DNA of 64,000 bases from Hofstenia miamia (taxonomy: Eukaryota; Xenacoelomorpha; Acoela). This document shows positions 1 through 12,112 of the stretch, in pieces. Where the stretch lies: positions 680,565-744,564 of the forward strand of contig SCFE01000073.1 of NCBI GenBank assembly GCA_004352715.1. Reading direction: 5' to 3'. The stretch's first letter is position 1; every line of letters starts with the position of its first letter. A model generated the notes under the pieces. The model had not been told where the DNA came from. It did not search any database and worked only from the letters and a program-made list of their open reading frames with translations. The position numbers and the translations under genes are program-made.

Positions 1-59
1 GTTCTGTGTCTAAACTTCCATACTCTATTTTATGTTTTGAGATGTTGGAATGCTTCTTT

Positions 60-480
60 AGTGCAAGAAATTTTTGCTCATCAAAACTCAGAAGGTTAAT
101 TTTTACAATTGCCAGAACTTATGGTTGCTTCATACCAGAGTTGAGCATAATCACCATTCAACCAATATTCTAAGCGTCTTTCAAGATTTGACTCTTCACA
201 TTTCAGGGGTTTAGAAATTGCAAGAGAAGAAGACTGCAGAACACAAGCAGGCAAAATAAAAATCTCCACCCAATGAATAACTAAGTTTGGTTCCTGCTTA
301 ACCTTAATAAAAGAATAACTCACAGCTTTAGCCCAAAGATTAAGGGCAACTGATTGGAAAAATTTTTCTGGTAGGAATAGAAAACTTTTCAATATCCGAA
401 AGTGAGGAACATCTGGGCTTTACTCCAAGAGAATGAGGCGCTAAACCTGCAGCTTCACATCTGTAGTAAAGGAGGGCGAG
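60..480 (-). pseudogene. Non-LTR retrotransposon fragment (polymerase region)
   Basis: A 98-codon minus-strand frame (96-392) contains patches such as FILPACVLQSSS followed by YWLNGDYAQLW. These resemble the linker between the ORF1-like region and the polymerase in some invertebrate LINE polyproteins, where a 'PKCVL...' stretch is followed by a 'RWLxGDxxxLW' stretch. The surrounding sequence has stops in every frame and no other LINE motif is readable. The assignment rests on remembered family patterns only, so it is tentative. It could also be an unrelated chance frame. Confidence 0.3.
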
Positions 481-499
481 ATGAGGTTCTACTAATATT

Positions 500-1140
500 T
501 AATTCGTTCTTTTTGAAATGTAAGCATTACAATTACATGCAAAATACAAACTAGAAAAATGTTTTTCAAACTTAACAGGCATTTCGAAATAGGATAAAAA
601 CTTAATGCCACATATTTAATTTACATGATGAAAAACAAGTTTGTTTTTGGAAAAATTACTTTATGGAAAAGGACATGATTTCTGAACAAGCTAGAAATTT
701 TAAATGATGTGTGGCATACTCCACTATTTTAAGACAAGATAAAATATAATTTATTTTTATGGTTCACTTATAATGATTGTATATTGCACATATAAATTTG
801 TCTATTTTTTAGTTTATCTGGTGTTCACCTCTCTTTTGTTAGTGTTAAGCTTGCATAACACCACCATCTTCTTCTATCATGTGCGCGTCCATTCTTATTT
901 TTCTGCAAGATTTCGTCTGTTAGTGTCAAAACCTGCACATCTTCCACATATGCAATGATATTAATCAATGACAAGCAATATACATGTACATCTAATAAAG
1001 GAAAATTAGAAATGTGCATTATACAAAAGCTTTATTAATTGAATCACTTTTCATCTAACACAAATTAATGTTAAATCACAAGTATTGGTTAAATCAAAAT
1101 GTAACATGTTTAGAAGAATACAACAACATGTAAAAAAACA
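500..1140. repeat. Left arm of a ~600 bp imperfect inverted repeat
   Basis: Read as reverse complement, this stretch matches 4325-4925 over most of its length with scattered substitutions and small indels. Clear anchors are the block around 608-770 against 4640-4795, the block 790-960 against 4455-4620, and the outer part around 1100-1130 against 4335-4365. The two arms enclose about 3.2 kb holding two decayed LINE pieces. Both arms carry the same short frame including DRRRWWCYA (minus here, plus in the partner). A tryptophan-rich RRWW motif followed by a KRGEH-like string occurs near the start of PIF/Harbinger transposases, but that link is only a suggestion. Confidence 0.7.
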
Positions 1141-1762
1141 TGCATACATTTGTTGTAAACGACTTTAACGTGGAAGTCTTTGCTTTTAATTGTCAAAACG
1201 AGTCATCATGAATAGACTGCAAAACTAAATAAGTAACTAAATATCTGCAATCAGGAACATCTGACTAATTTGTGCTCCCTCTCTCTTCTGTGTGTGCTAG
1301 AAAAACAATAGATATGGTTGGAAGTAATTAAGTCAAGAAGGCTGTTTGAAAAATCTATTATCATCTGGTAAGAATAACAATCAACGTGGCTTGTAGTTAT
1401 TGAGAATAGAAAAGATCCAAAACAGTATATAAATTTTATACTCGTTTTCATTTCATTTCACTTCATTTTTTAAATGAATCAGTTATATAAAAACAATAAC
1501 TGTTGTATAAATCTTACTATTTATTAATTCGGTATGTTATTATTGTAAGCATGGTAAGATTCGATAAGAAAAGGTAAAATAAAATAAGGTAAGATAAGAG
1601 ATTCTTTAGTCAGAAAATTCACAATTGCATATAAATGATAATTTATCTGAATAGCGTCACTAAATCACAAAGTGTATATATACAAATCACATAAATTACA
1701 AAAACAAATCTTCCAGGCTACAGATAAATTACTATAGCACTATTTTAATACCTTAGTTATTC

Positions 1763-2526
1763 ATGATATTGAAAATGTCATGAAGTATGTAGATGAGACT
1801 ACAACCTGGGAAATTGTCTGCCGAGATAGTTCTAGTCAATGTATTGATATTATAGCTAAGGTAGTAAATTGGTGCAAAGAGAACAGTATGGTTGTACATC
1901 CGACCAAATGCAAAGAAACTACAATTAGCTTTCTAAAAGTTTTGATCTCCAGGTTAAAGTTAATTTTAATAATATTAATATTAAGCGAGTAAATTCTGAA
2001 AAACTTCTGGGTGTTGTCTTTCAAAACAATCTTAAATGGGATATGAACACCAATTATATAGTAAAGAAGGCTTCAAAAAGATTAATATTATTTATTGGAT
2101 TAAAAAAGGCTGAATTACCACTGGATGTTTCTTACAAAATTTATGAATTAATGCTAAGATTAGTAGTGGAGCATTGTGCTCCTTTATGGCACACTCAACT
2201 AACCAGTAATCAAGAAATAAAAATAGAAAGGGTTCAAAAAGATCGTTTCACATTTTGTTACCTCATTTAAATTGATTAAAGCTTGGCAACTGCTCAAAAC
2301 CACAACACTCTTGCTTAGAACGCAACATATATACGATCATCAATGGGAACAAATTAAATCACCATCTCATTCATTACACCTCATTTTGATTAATAACAAC
2401 AGAATTTCCGAATATCAAATAACATTCAATAGACCTGTAGAATTACATCCAAGCTCACATCACCTATCGAGTTCTTTCATTTACTCCCTGATACAAAGAT
2501 CTTTATCTATGATATATAAGGAATAG
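1763..2526 (+). pseudogene. Non-LTR reverse transcriptase, C-terminal half, decayed
   Basis: Three consecutive plus-strand frames (1780-1992, 2043-2270, 2272-2526) are pieces of one RT. The first has KYVDETTTWEIV, the catalytic YxDD box with the last Asp changed to Glu, followed by a helix with WCKENSM and HPTKCKE typical of the palm/thumb region. The second has VKKASKRL...LIGLKKAEL and EHCAPLWHTQL, the usual thumb region of CR1/Rex-like elements. Frameshifts and stops separate the pieces, so this is a dead copy. It lies between the arms of the 500-1140 / 4325-4925 inverted repeat and points toward the second, oppositely oriented RT piece at 3195-4240. Confidence 0.75.
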
Positions 2527-3194
2527 TTGCTGTGAAATTATTTAATTTTGAATAATTTTGTAAAATTGTGTTTGTATTTAGTCATTTTGACCCTTGCGTC
2601 ACAGGCGTATCTAAAAATACACTATTACTTAATTACTTATTTATTTACTTACTTACTTAGTTATTATTGTGTTATAGTATAGTCATTGTTATAAAATTTG
2701 TATCCTAGCCATGATTTGCCAGAAATATATTTTTGCATGAGGAAAATTTTTAAATACTTTGAAAAGGATTTTAACATTTTAATGTTTTTAATTTTTTAGT
2801 TCTAGGTTCTAATGGCGACATTAATGAACGATTTTTTTAAAGCGTTTTCGTTTTCTTAACATGTCAAAAGATTTGATCTTGAATTGTGTTTTATTAACAG
2901 GGTGGTAAGTTTTTGATTAGCTTGCAGGATGTCAGGAGGATATTCAATATGACAAGTTGTTTTGGAAAAGAATTGACCTAGAAATGTAATGCTTGGTTTT
3001 CAATGAGTTTTTCGTTGAGATATTTAATGCCTATCATAATTGAATATTAAGAGTTTATAAAGCACTTTGCTTAGGTTAGTAAATAAAATGTTTGCGTGAT
3101 GAAAGTAACTCATAATGAAAGTATGGAAGAATTGAATTATTGCACAAAGTGGTAATTGCCTAACTACTTGTGTCATACTTTTTATACTTATAAC

Positions 3195-4240
3195 TCATTT
3201 TCTAACTATTAAATTGATGTGAGAGCTAAATTTTAACTTTGAGTCAATAGTTACTTCTAGACTCTTGAAGGTGTCTATAATAGGAACATTAATATTATTT
3301 ATATTCAAAGTCACTGCAGAAATATCGTAATTGCTTTTATTGGACTGTAAAATACACAATTCTGTTTTAGCTTCATTAATCTTCAACTTGTTCATACAAA
3401 AATATTTTGATAATTTGTAATAATTCAATTCTATGGGTTCCACTGCTAGGTGCATTGATGGATTATCACTGAAAATGTAGGTGTCATTGGCATATTGGAT
3501 TAAATTGCAAATAGTTATAGAATGCATGTCTTTACCATAAATTCAAAAAGAAGAGGACCTAGAATTGTACCTTGAGGCATCTAATTGTTAACCGATAACG
3601 ATTTGGAAAAAATATCATTTAATTTAACTCTCTGAAATCTTTGAATGAGGTAACTACGAGAAAATCCTAAGATAGTTTTTCAATTAGTATGTTATGATTA
3701 ATCGAATCCAAGGCTAAAAAATTATTAGAATCGAGTGATACTCTTCAAGTTTTAGTAACATTTAATAGTGCATGTTGTTGAGAAATTTTTGCGAAATCCA
3801 AATTGGGATTTTGATAATAAGTTATAATTATTTAAATGTTCAGTTATTCGATTATGTAATAATCTTTCAAATATTTTGCTTATTGGAGAATTAATTGAGA
3901 TTGGTCGATAATTAGAGGCAATTGATGGATCGTCCTTCTTAAAAGAGTAATGTGAGCAAGTTTTAAATTATACGGGGGAAGTAATTAAAATTTATGCATT
4001 CATTTAGCATAAAATTTAAGGAATTTGTAATGATATCTGAACTAATTTTAAGAGCTCATTAGAGAATGCCTGAGGGACCACTTGATTTGTTAGTTTTAAG
4101 CTTATGGGTAAATTAAATAATTTCGTAACAAGTTGAAAAGCGAAAAGAAAATTCGAGTGTAAAAATATATTCTTGAAGCGTTTTAATACTGAACGAGGGT
4201 GGCCAGTGTTGTATTTTCCTAGGTTAACAATATGCATGAT
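3195..4240 (-). pseudogene. Non-LTR reverse transcriptase fragment, decayed
   Basis: Minus-strand translations give, in order, SNYRPISI..SKIFERLLHNRITEHL and SQFGFRKN at about 3830-3960, then a frame (3195-3527) with LIQYANDTYIFSD, equivalent to the catalytic YADD box with Asp changed to Asn. LSKYFCMNKLKINEAKTELCI and a VTIDSKLKFSSHIN thumb motif follow. These are standard domains of jockey/CR1-type RTs. Frame breaks and the altered YADD show it is inactive. The direction is opposite to the RT piece at 1763-2526, so the two are separate insertions or a rearranged element. Confidence 0.75.
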
Positions 4241-4324
4241 ATTGCCTCTAATGTCTTCACTGCTTACTCTTTTAATAAATTGACGTGGTTTTTCTTGAGT
4301 ATACAGAAATTATTAGCAGGTAGT

Positions 4325-4925
4325 TTTATCAGATATTGTTGTATTCTTCTAAACATGTCAAGTATTGATTTAACCAACAGTTGTGGTTTCGTATAATGCA
4401 CATTTCTAATTTTCCTCTCTTAGATGTATATTGCTGGACATTGATTAATATCATTGAATACGTGGAAGATTTGCAGGTTTTGACACTAACAGACGAAATC
4501 TTGCAGAAAAAGAAGGACGGACGCGCACATGATAGAAGAAGATGGTGGTGTTATGCAAAACAAAAGAGAGGTGAACACCAGATAAACTAAAAAATTGACA
4601 AATTTATAAATGCAATATACAATCATTATAAGTGAACCATAAAAATATATTATATTTTGTCTTGTCTTAAAATAGTGGAGTATGCCACACATCATTTAAA
4701 ATTTCTAGCTTGTTCAGAAATCATGTCCTTTTCCATAAAGTAATTTTTCCAAAAACAAACTTGTTTTTCATCATGTAAATTAAATATGTGGAATTAAGTT
4801 CTTATCAGAATACCATGATCATATTTCAAAGCGTCTGTTAAGCAGGACAAATATTTTGCTAGTTTGTATTTTTCATGTAATAGTAATGCTTAGATTTCTG
4901 AAAAAATGAATTAAATATATGAATT
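4325..4925. repeat. Right arm of a ~600 bp imperfect inverted repeat
   Basis: Partner of 500-1140 in inverted orientation. The outermost shared block is around 4800-4915, where both copies carry a stretch reading tagtttgtattttt and the related sequence after it. The plus strand here encodes a 69-codon frame containing DEILQKKKDGRAHDRRRWW, also present in the minus strand of the left arm. The arms differ by many substitutions, so the duplication is old. Confidence 0.7.
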
Positions 4926-5329
4926 TTTATGATGAGAAATTCGTGTATGACTAAAACGTAATATAGCACTAAGTTTTTCCATTAGTTAGACAACTACGAA
5001 AAGTTTGTCATGTATCATAGCAGAAACATGTAGCAGCATGTATAAATAAGTAAAAAAAATACCTATATAAACACTAAAAAAATTGACCCCTTTGCAAATA
5101 GAAGAAGAAAAAGATGACGAACAAACTGTTTTGTACTAAATTTAACAATATAAATATTGATCATAGTACAACAGTACGTCTAAAATATACCTGCACACTA
5201 ATAAATATGCAGAATTTACAATTAAATTTTAAATTATACTTAAATCACGGAATTTCAATTTCCTTTAGTACTATAGTCAGCGTTAATAAATTTGAAACCT
5301 CTCTACTTATGTTCGAAAAATTCAGGCAT

Positions 5330-6293
5330 ACGCGATTTATATAATTGTGTTATTTTAATTTTAAAAGTTTTTAAAGACTTGGCTTTCTTTATTTCTGTGG
5401 GCAATTCATTCCAAAGACGGATTTGGAAAATAATAAAAAAATGTTGCATTTGTTTTTTCTTCGATTTTGCTTGCCTTATAACTAAGGTTTATTATGAAAA
5501 TTTGAAGTTTCAAAATTAAGGAAATTTCTTGAATTGTAAGGAGCGATTTTTTGAGAATTTTGTAGAACGTACATGTTTTATAAATTGACTTTATTGAGTT
5601 CGAAAAGTTTCCTTTTAATTTATTGAAAACTGATCGTTTTTTTTCATACAGCCTAAAGTAATATTAATTGCCCAATTTGTTTGTATTTCAAATTTTCTGA
5701 GGTAGTGTGTGTCAATTCCTGTATATAATATACAAGCATACTTTAGATGACTTAAGACACTAAAACATGACTGAGCTGAATTTTTGCATTATTATTTAGA
5801 AGGCAAGAAAAATTACTAATTGCTTTAATTGAAACTGTCATTTTTTACTATGCTATCTAATTGTTTATGAAAATTTAAGTTGCTAGATATTTAAGACGAG
5901 TAATTTGTTTTATAGTTTCCTTATTGAAACGTAGTGTGCATTTGGGTGTATCTGTTTTACTATTTTTACTTTTTGTTATACAAAATTGTGTTTTTGAGGG
6001 ATTAATTGTTAGTTTGTGTGATTCATAAAAATTTGCTAATGCTGCACATTTTTTTTCAATTACATCTACTGAATCTTCCACGGAGTTACTAGAGTGAAAT
6101 ATTATTGTGTCATCGGCGTATTGTAAAATCTCACATGTAATTTTCTTATTTAAGTCATTTAGGTAAAAATAGCAGAGGGCCCAAGATTGTCCCTTGTGGA
6201 ACACCAGTAGTAAACGGGGGTCGTACGACAACGCAATTTGTACTTTTGTGACCCTGGCGGGCATGATGTAATTGTGTACTTTGGCCGTCTGTG
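5330..6293 (-). pseudogene. Non-LTR reverse transcriptase, PQG box to thumb
   Basis: On the minus strand GVPQGTILGPLLF (about 6170-6220) is followed, after a frameshift, by YFYLNDLNKK and EILQYADDTIIFHSS (about 6080-6160). LTINPSKTQFCI and a thumb segment with RLKYL come next. Further downstream, to about 5330, out-of-frame remnants such as NWAINITLGCM and NSRNF continue the C-terminal region of the same type of element. The YADD box is intact but there are frame breaks, so the copy is dead. It ends abruptly at the single N at 6294, where the assembly switches to duplicated sequence. Confidence 0.8.
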
Positions 6294-6709
6294 NAATAAA
6301 GCAAAATAATTTTTCGGAAAAAACCAAAAACTAGTTTATGCACAAACTCGCAATTTCTAATATTTAATAAACGTACGTGGTAAAACCCACATACGTGTTC
6401 AAGACAAGACAAAAATTTAATTNNNNNNNNNNNNNNNNNNNNNAAATAAATATTTTTTCAATACGTTTTTCTCGTTGAATTCAAGAATAAAATATTTACA
6501 AGTNAAAAATGTGTATTAACAAACAAATGACGTTTCTATTTATGATAAAGTCTATAATAAATTTAACATTGGACTGCAAATTCTCAGCAATTCATTAAAA
6601 TAAAATTGATTACGTTTTTAAAAGAAATATCGGTAAAACAAACTAGAGATCATATTGCTAAAAGTGTTAAGAATCACAACAATATCTGAGATTTAATTAT
6701 AAAAATAGN
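6294..6709. other. N-stitched patch of duplicated fragments (probable assembly artefact)
   Basis: Three fragments separated by N are near-identical to sequence slightly downstream, but in a different order: 6295-6422 matches 7001-7128, 6444-6503 matches 8123-8182, and 6505-6708 matches 7460-7663. The joins are a single N (6294), a 21-N run (6423-6443), a single N (6504) and a single N (6709). Fragment ends falling exactly on N positions point to scaffolding or gap-fill error rather than biology. Confidence 0.8.
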
Positions 6710-7299
6710 TGTATAAAATGTAACCAATTTTTTTATTCATATACGTTTTTGGAATTACATAATTAATAAGTCAAAAATCCCATGAGATTAGAATTGTTCA
6801 AAATTTTCTATTCATATTCATAATTTTTAAATACCATTGACATTCTATATACAAAGAATTTACATTGTTGGAATTACATTAGTATTTTATTTAGTTTATA
6901 TGTTTACTTTACATACTTGTTTTATTCGGTAAAATTTAATACAAATGTTTGAATCAGAGAGATAATAATACTCGTTAAAAGCGTAATGTCTTATTTTGAT
7001 AATAAAGCAAAATAATTTTTCGGAAAAAACCAAAAACTAGTTTATGCACAAACTCGCAATTTCTAATATTTAATAAACGTACGTGGTAAAACCCACATAC
7101 GTGTTCAAAACATGACAAAAATTTAATTTATTCTACAGTTTGCTTATAAAGATCATATATATCTTACTATTAAATTTGTCTATTGTGTTAGTTTATCATC
7201 ATTGTTATTGAGTTAAATAGTTATTTTTGTCTATATTTTTATTAATTTGTAAATTTTTATTTTTTGACGTGTTTGGTACAGCAAACAGCAATTTTGTTG
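6710..7299. other. AT-rich non-coding sequence
   Basis: No reading frame or element is supported here. The part 7001-7128 is the source or duplicate of the patch at 6295-6422. The 3' end of a LINE-like sequence may begin near 7200. Confidence 0.4.
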
Positions 7300-7347
7300 A
7301 AATTAAAACTGTGCTGAATAAAGATATTCTTCTTCTTCTTCTTCTGT
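7300..7347 (+). repeat. LINE-type 3' end with AATAAA and (CTT)n tail
   Basis: The sequence gctgaataaagatattc followed by repeated CTT units is the usual 3' terminus of CR1/RTE-like non-LTR elements: a poly(A)-signal-like hexamer next to a short simple-repeat tail. A similar terminus (acaataaagaatatttcttctt) occurs at about 12089-12112. No coding part of the same element can be read directly upstream. Confidence 0.5.
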
Positions 7348-7708
7348 AGGAAACAAACGCAATGTGTATTTACACATGAATGAATGATTAATAAGTCAAA
7401 TGAGGTGATAGATCACAGTATAAAACACATGACAATTAAAAGCTTAAATACATTCAATAAAAAATGTGTATTAACAAACAAATGACGTTTCTATTTATGA
7501 TAAAGTCTATAATAAATTTAACATTGGACTGCAAATTCTCAGCAATTCATTAAAATAAAATTGATTACGTTTTTAAAAGAAATATCGGTAAAACAAACTA
7601 GAGATCATATTGCTAAAAGTGTTAAGAATCACAACAATATCTGAGATTTAATTATAAAAATAGCTTATCAAAAAGTTTGAAATCTTTATGGGTAGTTCTT
7701 TCATCAAT

Positions 7709-7862
7709 GTGAAATTCGATTAATCCGCTCTATGTATAAAGTTGCATGCTTCATAGACAATGTCAATATTACGTGGTTTTATCTAGTGAAATTCCATTAT
7801 GCCACTCTATGTATAGAGTTGCATGCTTTCATAGACAATGTCAATATTACGTGGTTTTATCA
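7709..7862. repeat. 77-bp tandem duplication
   Basis: Two adjacent copies (7709-7785 and 7786-7862) share gttgcatgcttt and catagacaatgtcaatatt with only a few substitutions and small indels. Each begins gtgaaattc and ends acgtggttttatc. Confidence 0.85.
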
Positions 7863-8383
7863 ATATTCTATTGTTCAACTGTAAAAAATGTATCCAATCT
7901 TAAAGATTGATATTTCCCAAATATGAAATTACTTTACAATTATAACAATTAAATAAAACACTTTCAAATCATATAAAACTAGAATTTTTTCAAAAGTTGG
8001 AAAACAATCTCAATTACAACATGTTTTTCCCAATTTATACAATTGTGTAAATGAAAATTGCTACAAAACTAAAATGTTAATAAAGTAAAACAATTTATCA
8101 ATCACTTTCTGTGGTACAAATGAAATAAATATTTTTTCAATACGTTTTTCTCGTTGAATTCAAGAATAAAATATTTACAAGTAGGAATTTTAATATGAAA
8201 CGTTTCAAGATTGTTGATAACATGTTTTGTTATTAGTGTCGTAAATTGGTTGTTATCGTTTATTGATACACACATATACAAAACGTTTAAAAATATAAAT
8301 TTTATATTATAAGAAATTGCTTACATTTTAAAATTTTATTGGTGTCTTTTATATTAAGAATTAAATAAATACCCGGTATACGA

Positions 8384-8567
8384 CTTTTCCACGTTTGTAG
8401 ACTTACATTTTTTCCGAAGTTTTTTCACTTTTGTGACTTATATTTCTTTTCCAAAGTTTTTGCATGTTTGTGACTTACATTCCTTTTCCGACGTTTTTTC
8501 ACATTTGTGACTTACATTTCTTTTCTGACGGTTTTTTTTACTTTTACGACTTACATTAAAAAACTTT
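8384..8567. repeat. ~37-bp minisatellite, about 4.5 copies
   Basis: Successive units begin gacttacatt (or gacttatatt), pass through cttttccgacg or variants, and end in a T-rich stretch before the next gacttacat. Unit lengths are about 36, 37, 37 and 39 bp. A partial unit recurs at about 9056-9100, so the motif is dispersed locally. Confidence 0.8.
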
Positions 8568-9185
8568 TCCTCAACGATGATATGGGGATTGGGAACAGTG
8601 CTATTGCAAAACTTATTGTATTACATTTTAGTAAATAGAAAATGTATAGTTTTGTTTTCACCCTTTTTCTACATGTACTAGTTTTATGTTAATATGTTTG
8701 ATAAATTATTACATTTCATAAACATTAGTTTTAATATATAAAATTTAAACTCCTACATCTTTTTTGTAAATAAGTAAAAATCTATAGTATTCTCTAAACT
8801 GATAAATGTCAATGTTTTACCTAGCTATTAATTTAACATGCAATTGACATTCAAATTTAGCATGAGGGAAGGATGATTAAAAGAAAGTAATCGCTAGTTT
8901 AGTAAATATAATACTATTTATTATACAATGAGAATGTAGAAATGATTTGTACGTGTTTCATTAATGATAGATTTCTAGAGATACATCTCATCAACTAAGT
9001 TAAATAAGTGTAATATTAGATGCATGTTATGTATAATAATATAATTAGGGTGGCCTATGACTTTTCCACGTTTATAGACTTACATTTTTTTTCGACGTCA
9101 ATCCTTTGTTTCAGTACTGATATACATTTAATTTTTCAATATGTATGCAAGAAATCAACCGATCAAATTAGTCAAAAACATTGTA

Positions 9186-9890
9186 AAAAACTGAATATTT
9201 TGTTAAAATTTTAAATAGTTTTTCATCATTGAACAAAATGAAAATTTCATGATGGTATTAGTATAAACTTTCAAGAATGAGTAAGAAAAACATAAATGCA
9301 CATAAATACGACTAATCTTTGTTATAAATTCAGATTTTATTTCCGTATTTTAAAGAATGAATGGTTTTGTTATTTAATATCACATATAAATATAAATTTT
9401 AAGACATTCTACAAATCAATGATTGTTAAGGTACTTGAAGTTGTATCATTTTCCTTTTGATGTTTTGTACTTTCGAGCAAGGATATTAAACGTGTACAAA
9501 CATTATGAAATTTTTATATTATTTTGAAATCATATGAGACAAAGTTAGTAATATTAACTTTTTAAAATACAAAAATAGCTTAGATTATTGAATGAATTCA
9601 ACCGTCACCACTTGAATCTTTGTGAAAACTGAATAATGTGTTAAAATGAAGATATCTTTCCGTCATAAACAATGAACAAAATGTAAACTTCATGACAGTT
9701 TTAGTAACAACTTAAAAAAGGAGAAAGAAAAACGTACATACAATTAAATTCGACATTTCCTTTTTGTAGATTCAGAGTTTTTTTTGTATTTCGAAGCGTT
9801 AATGGTTTTGTTTTTATGTATTTTATTTAATATCGCACGTAAATACCCATTTTAAGGCATTTTACAAATTACATTATGTAGTTGAATGAT
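9186..9890. repeat. Diverged tandem duplication, period about 440 bp
   Basis: The stretch 9186-9440 (aaactgaata...ttgaacaaaatg...attcagattttatttccg...tggttttgtt) recurs in the same order at about 9630-9890 with many substitutions and small insertions. No coding potential is visible in either copy. Confidence 0.6.
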
Positions 9891-9899
9891 AAATTTTAC

Positions 9900-11360
9900 C
9901 ATTTCCTGAAAAGATTACGCAATATATAGAATACGCTTAATAAACATCGTTTGACAAGATGATTTCTAATGCTAATTTATATCCCCCAGTACATAAAGAT
10001 AATTTTTCCAACATTTAAGTTTGTAATAAATGAAAGTTATGTATGAATGTACTAACAAACTCTGCAGAGAAACATTTTTAATTTGTAAAGACGCTCATGT
10101 TAAGACTTTTATTAAATGTTTAAGAAAGCTATATGTATATATGGATAAATATACCTTTTCTATATATATATATACATACAATATAAGTTCTGTTAAGTAT
10201 AAAACAATTTCTGGGTAATAAGAATTTTTTGAAATTTAATACTAGTGCTATTATTCAGTGTACACACCAAGCTCATTAACAAAAAATATATGATTATTTC
10301 AATATACTAGTTTTTCAATGGTCTAAAACTACAAACGTACACTTTAAATTTATTTATAGTTTGTCTATGTAATGCATGAATATTTACATCTTTAGCCACG
10401 CCTCCCCATTATTCATGAATTATATGTGGGCAATGATTCATCAACTATCTTTACCTCTGAACAAAGAAATAGTACCAATTCAGTTAGTTTTTAATAGTGG
10501 CTTTTTGTACACTTTTTCTCTATATTGTAGAAAGCACTAACTTTTTTAATAAATAAATAAAAACTTGAGATTAAGTCGATGCTACTAGCTAAAAATTTAA
10601 CTATTTAATTTTAGAAATACGAATTTTATGGTTTAGAGAATTAAATGCTTTTGATAATCAAATTTATCAACATAAAAATGCGATTTCACTAATGAATGCC
10701 TTAGTAATGAGCAACTTTTTGTATTGTAACGTCGTATTTAACAACTTAGAAAAATAATTGATAAATTAGATTCGCAAATAACATTGGCCGAAAAGATATG
10801 CTTCAATATCAAAAATTCCTCTAAAGCTTTCAAAGATAAAAAACATTTTCATAACGCTTCTTTCTATATTAGATACTTTTCTTTAATTAAATTATGGGAT
10901 ATTGTAAACAAACGGGTACCTTTTGACAAAATTCAATTTCCTTCTTTTTTTTTTCGAAAGATTATTACATAATCAAATAACCAACGTTTAATAACAAACA
11001 TCAAATAATGAACAAATGAGTTTCAAAAAAAGCGCATGTTAAAACCAATATCAAGAAGCTTTGTTTTCTACAGGAATATATGAGGCAAATTCCAATTAAT
11101 CAGTTAATTCCACAGTGCCAACATTAAAACGATCTTAAACTTGATTTAAAATCACAGCATCTTCAGGCTAGAAACGAATGTGATTGGCAATCATTTACTA
11201 CAATAACTACCGACATATGCAACCCCTTTTTAGCCAAATATGTCTTCTATACTTCTTTTCTCATCAGAAAACCACTGAATGTTATCCGCGATCAAATGTC
11301 GATTAGCACAACCTGAAAAAGTCGCAATGAGAACACCTTCGACATAAACCTGTTTAGAAA
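9900..11360. other. AT-rich non-coding stretch
   Basis: Short frames only. There is a small (TA)n run near 10155-10175. A plus-strand frame at 10784-10972 has a LINE-like flavour (NASFYIRYFSLIKLWDIVN), but too little is readable to call it. Confidence 0.35.
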
Positions 11361-11735
11361 TTACAACAAAGTAAAGATTTCGTCCATGCGTTCTTGTTTA
11401 TCTAAAGTCCCTAGTACACAAGCGGCATTATGTTGAATAATTATCGATGTTATTGATTGATACAGAAATTCTTTTGCTCGTTTATCGCCAGATATATTTT
11501 CAAGTTTGTCTCCTAGATCTTTCAAAAAACTTTTCGTCGAAGGTCCGCAATTTCCTTGAGTATCGAAAGCAAGGGGTTGGAACAAGTAGCCGCTATTGGA
11601 TATTTCGGTATACTTTGCGTTCCTCGGCCTCTTTGATATGATTAACGTCCCGACAAATGCGACTAGGCGCCAGTGAATCCACAACGGTGACGTCCCACAC
11701 GAGAGATTGTCCTTCTTATTCGAGTAGTTCATCCA
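11361..11735 (-). pseudogene. Non-LTR element C-terminal fragment, frameshifted
   Basis: A minus-strand frame contains GYLFQPLAFDTQGNCGPSTK, then FLKDLGDKLENISGDKRA and NAACVLGT before a stop. This is the conserved C-terminal module of a family of invertebrate LINE polyproteins ('F-P-A-v-E-T-x-G...IQRGNAAxVLGT'). In another frame just upstream the same strand reads WDVTVVDSLAPSR, the preceding part of that module. The protein is therefore intact apart from a frameshift near 11640. No polymerase domain is attached. Confidence 0.7.
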
Positions 11736-11779
11736 ATAAACGAAATTTTGTTATCAGTAAAATAAAATTTTTAAAAAAA

Positions 11780-12112
11780 TCATTCCTATTGCACAATTGA
11801 CAACTGGAATAACTTGCCATCATTTATAAGGAAAATAGATACCGAGATAAATTTAAAAATAATATGGGTTACATTTGCTCTCATTTTTACCCTAAGATTA
11901 GCAATAAGGCTTGGTCAGGATATACTTTTTATAATTGGCTTAACTAGCAACAATTAGAAAATCTGTAAATATATTGTAAATATTAATATCTGTAAATGTT
12001 AACTTGTTTTGTGCTTAGCATTTTTCGACACTTGTTACTTTATCAGCATTTGTTGTTAGTATATTTGTTATATACAATGCTGCAACAATAAAGAATATTT
12101 CTTCTTCACTTT
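11780..12112 (+). repeat. LINE-like 3' region with AATAAAG and CTTCTT end
   Basis: The end reads gctgcaacaataaag followed by aatatttcttcttc, the same terminus style as 7300-7347. Upstream, a short plus-strand frame ending TFYNWLN and a stop may be the last codons of the element. It is oriented opposite to the neighbouring fragment at 11361-11735. Confidence 0.45.
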
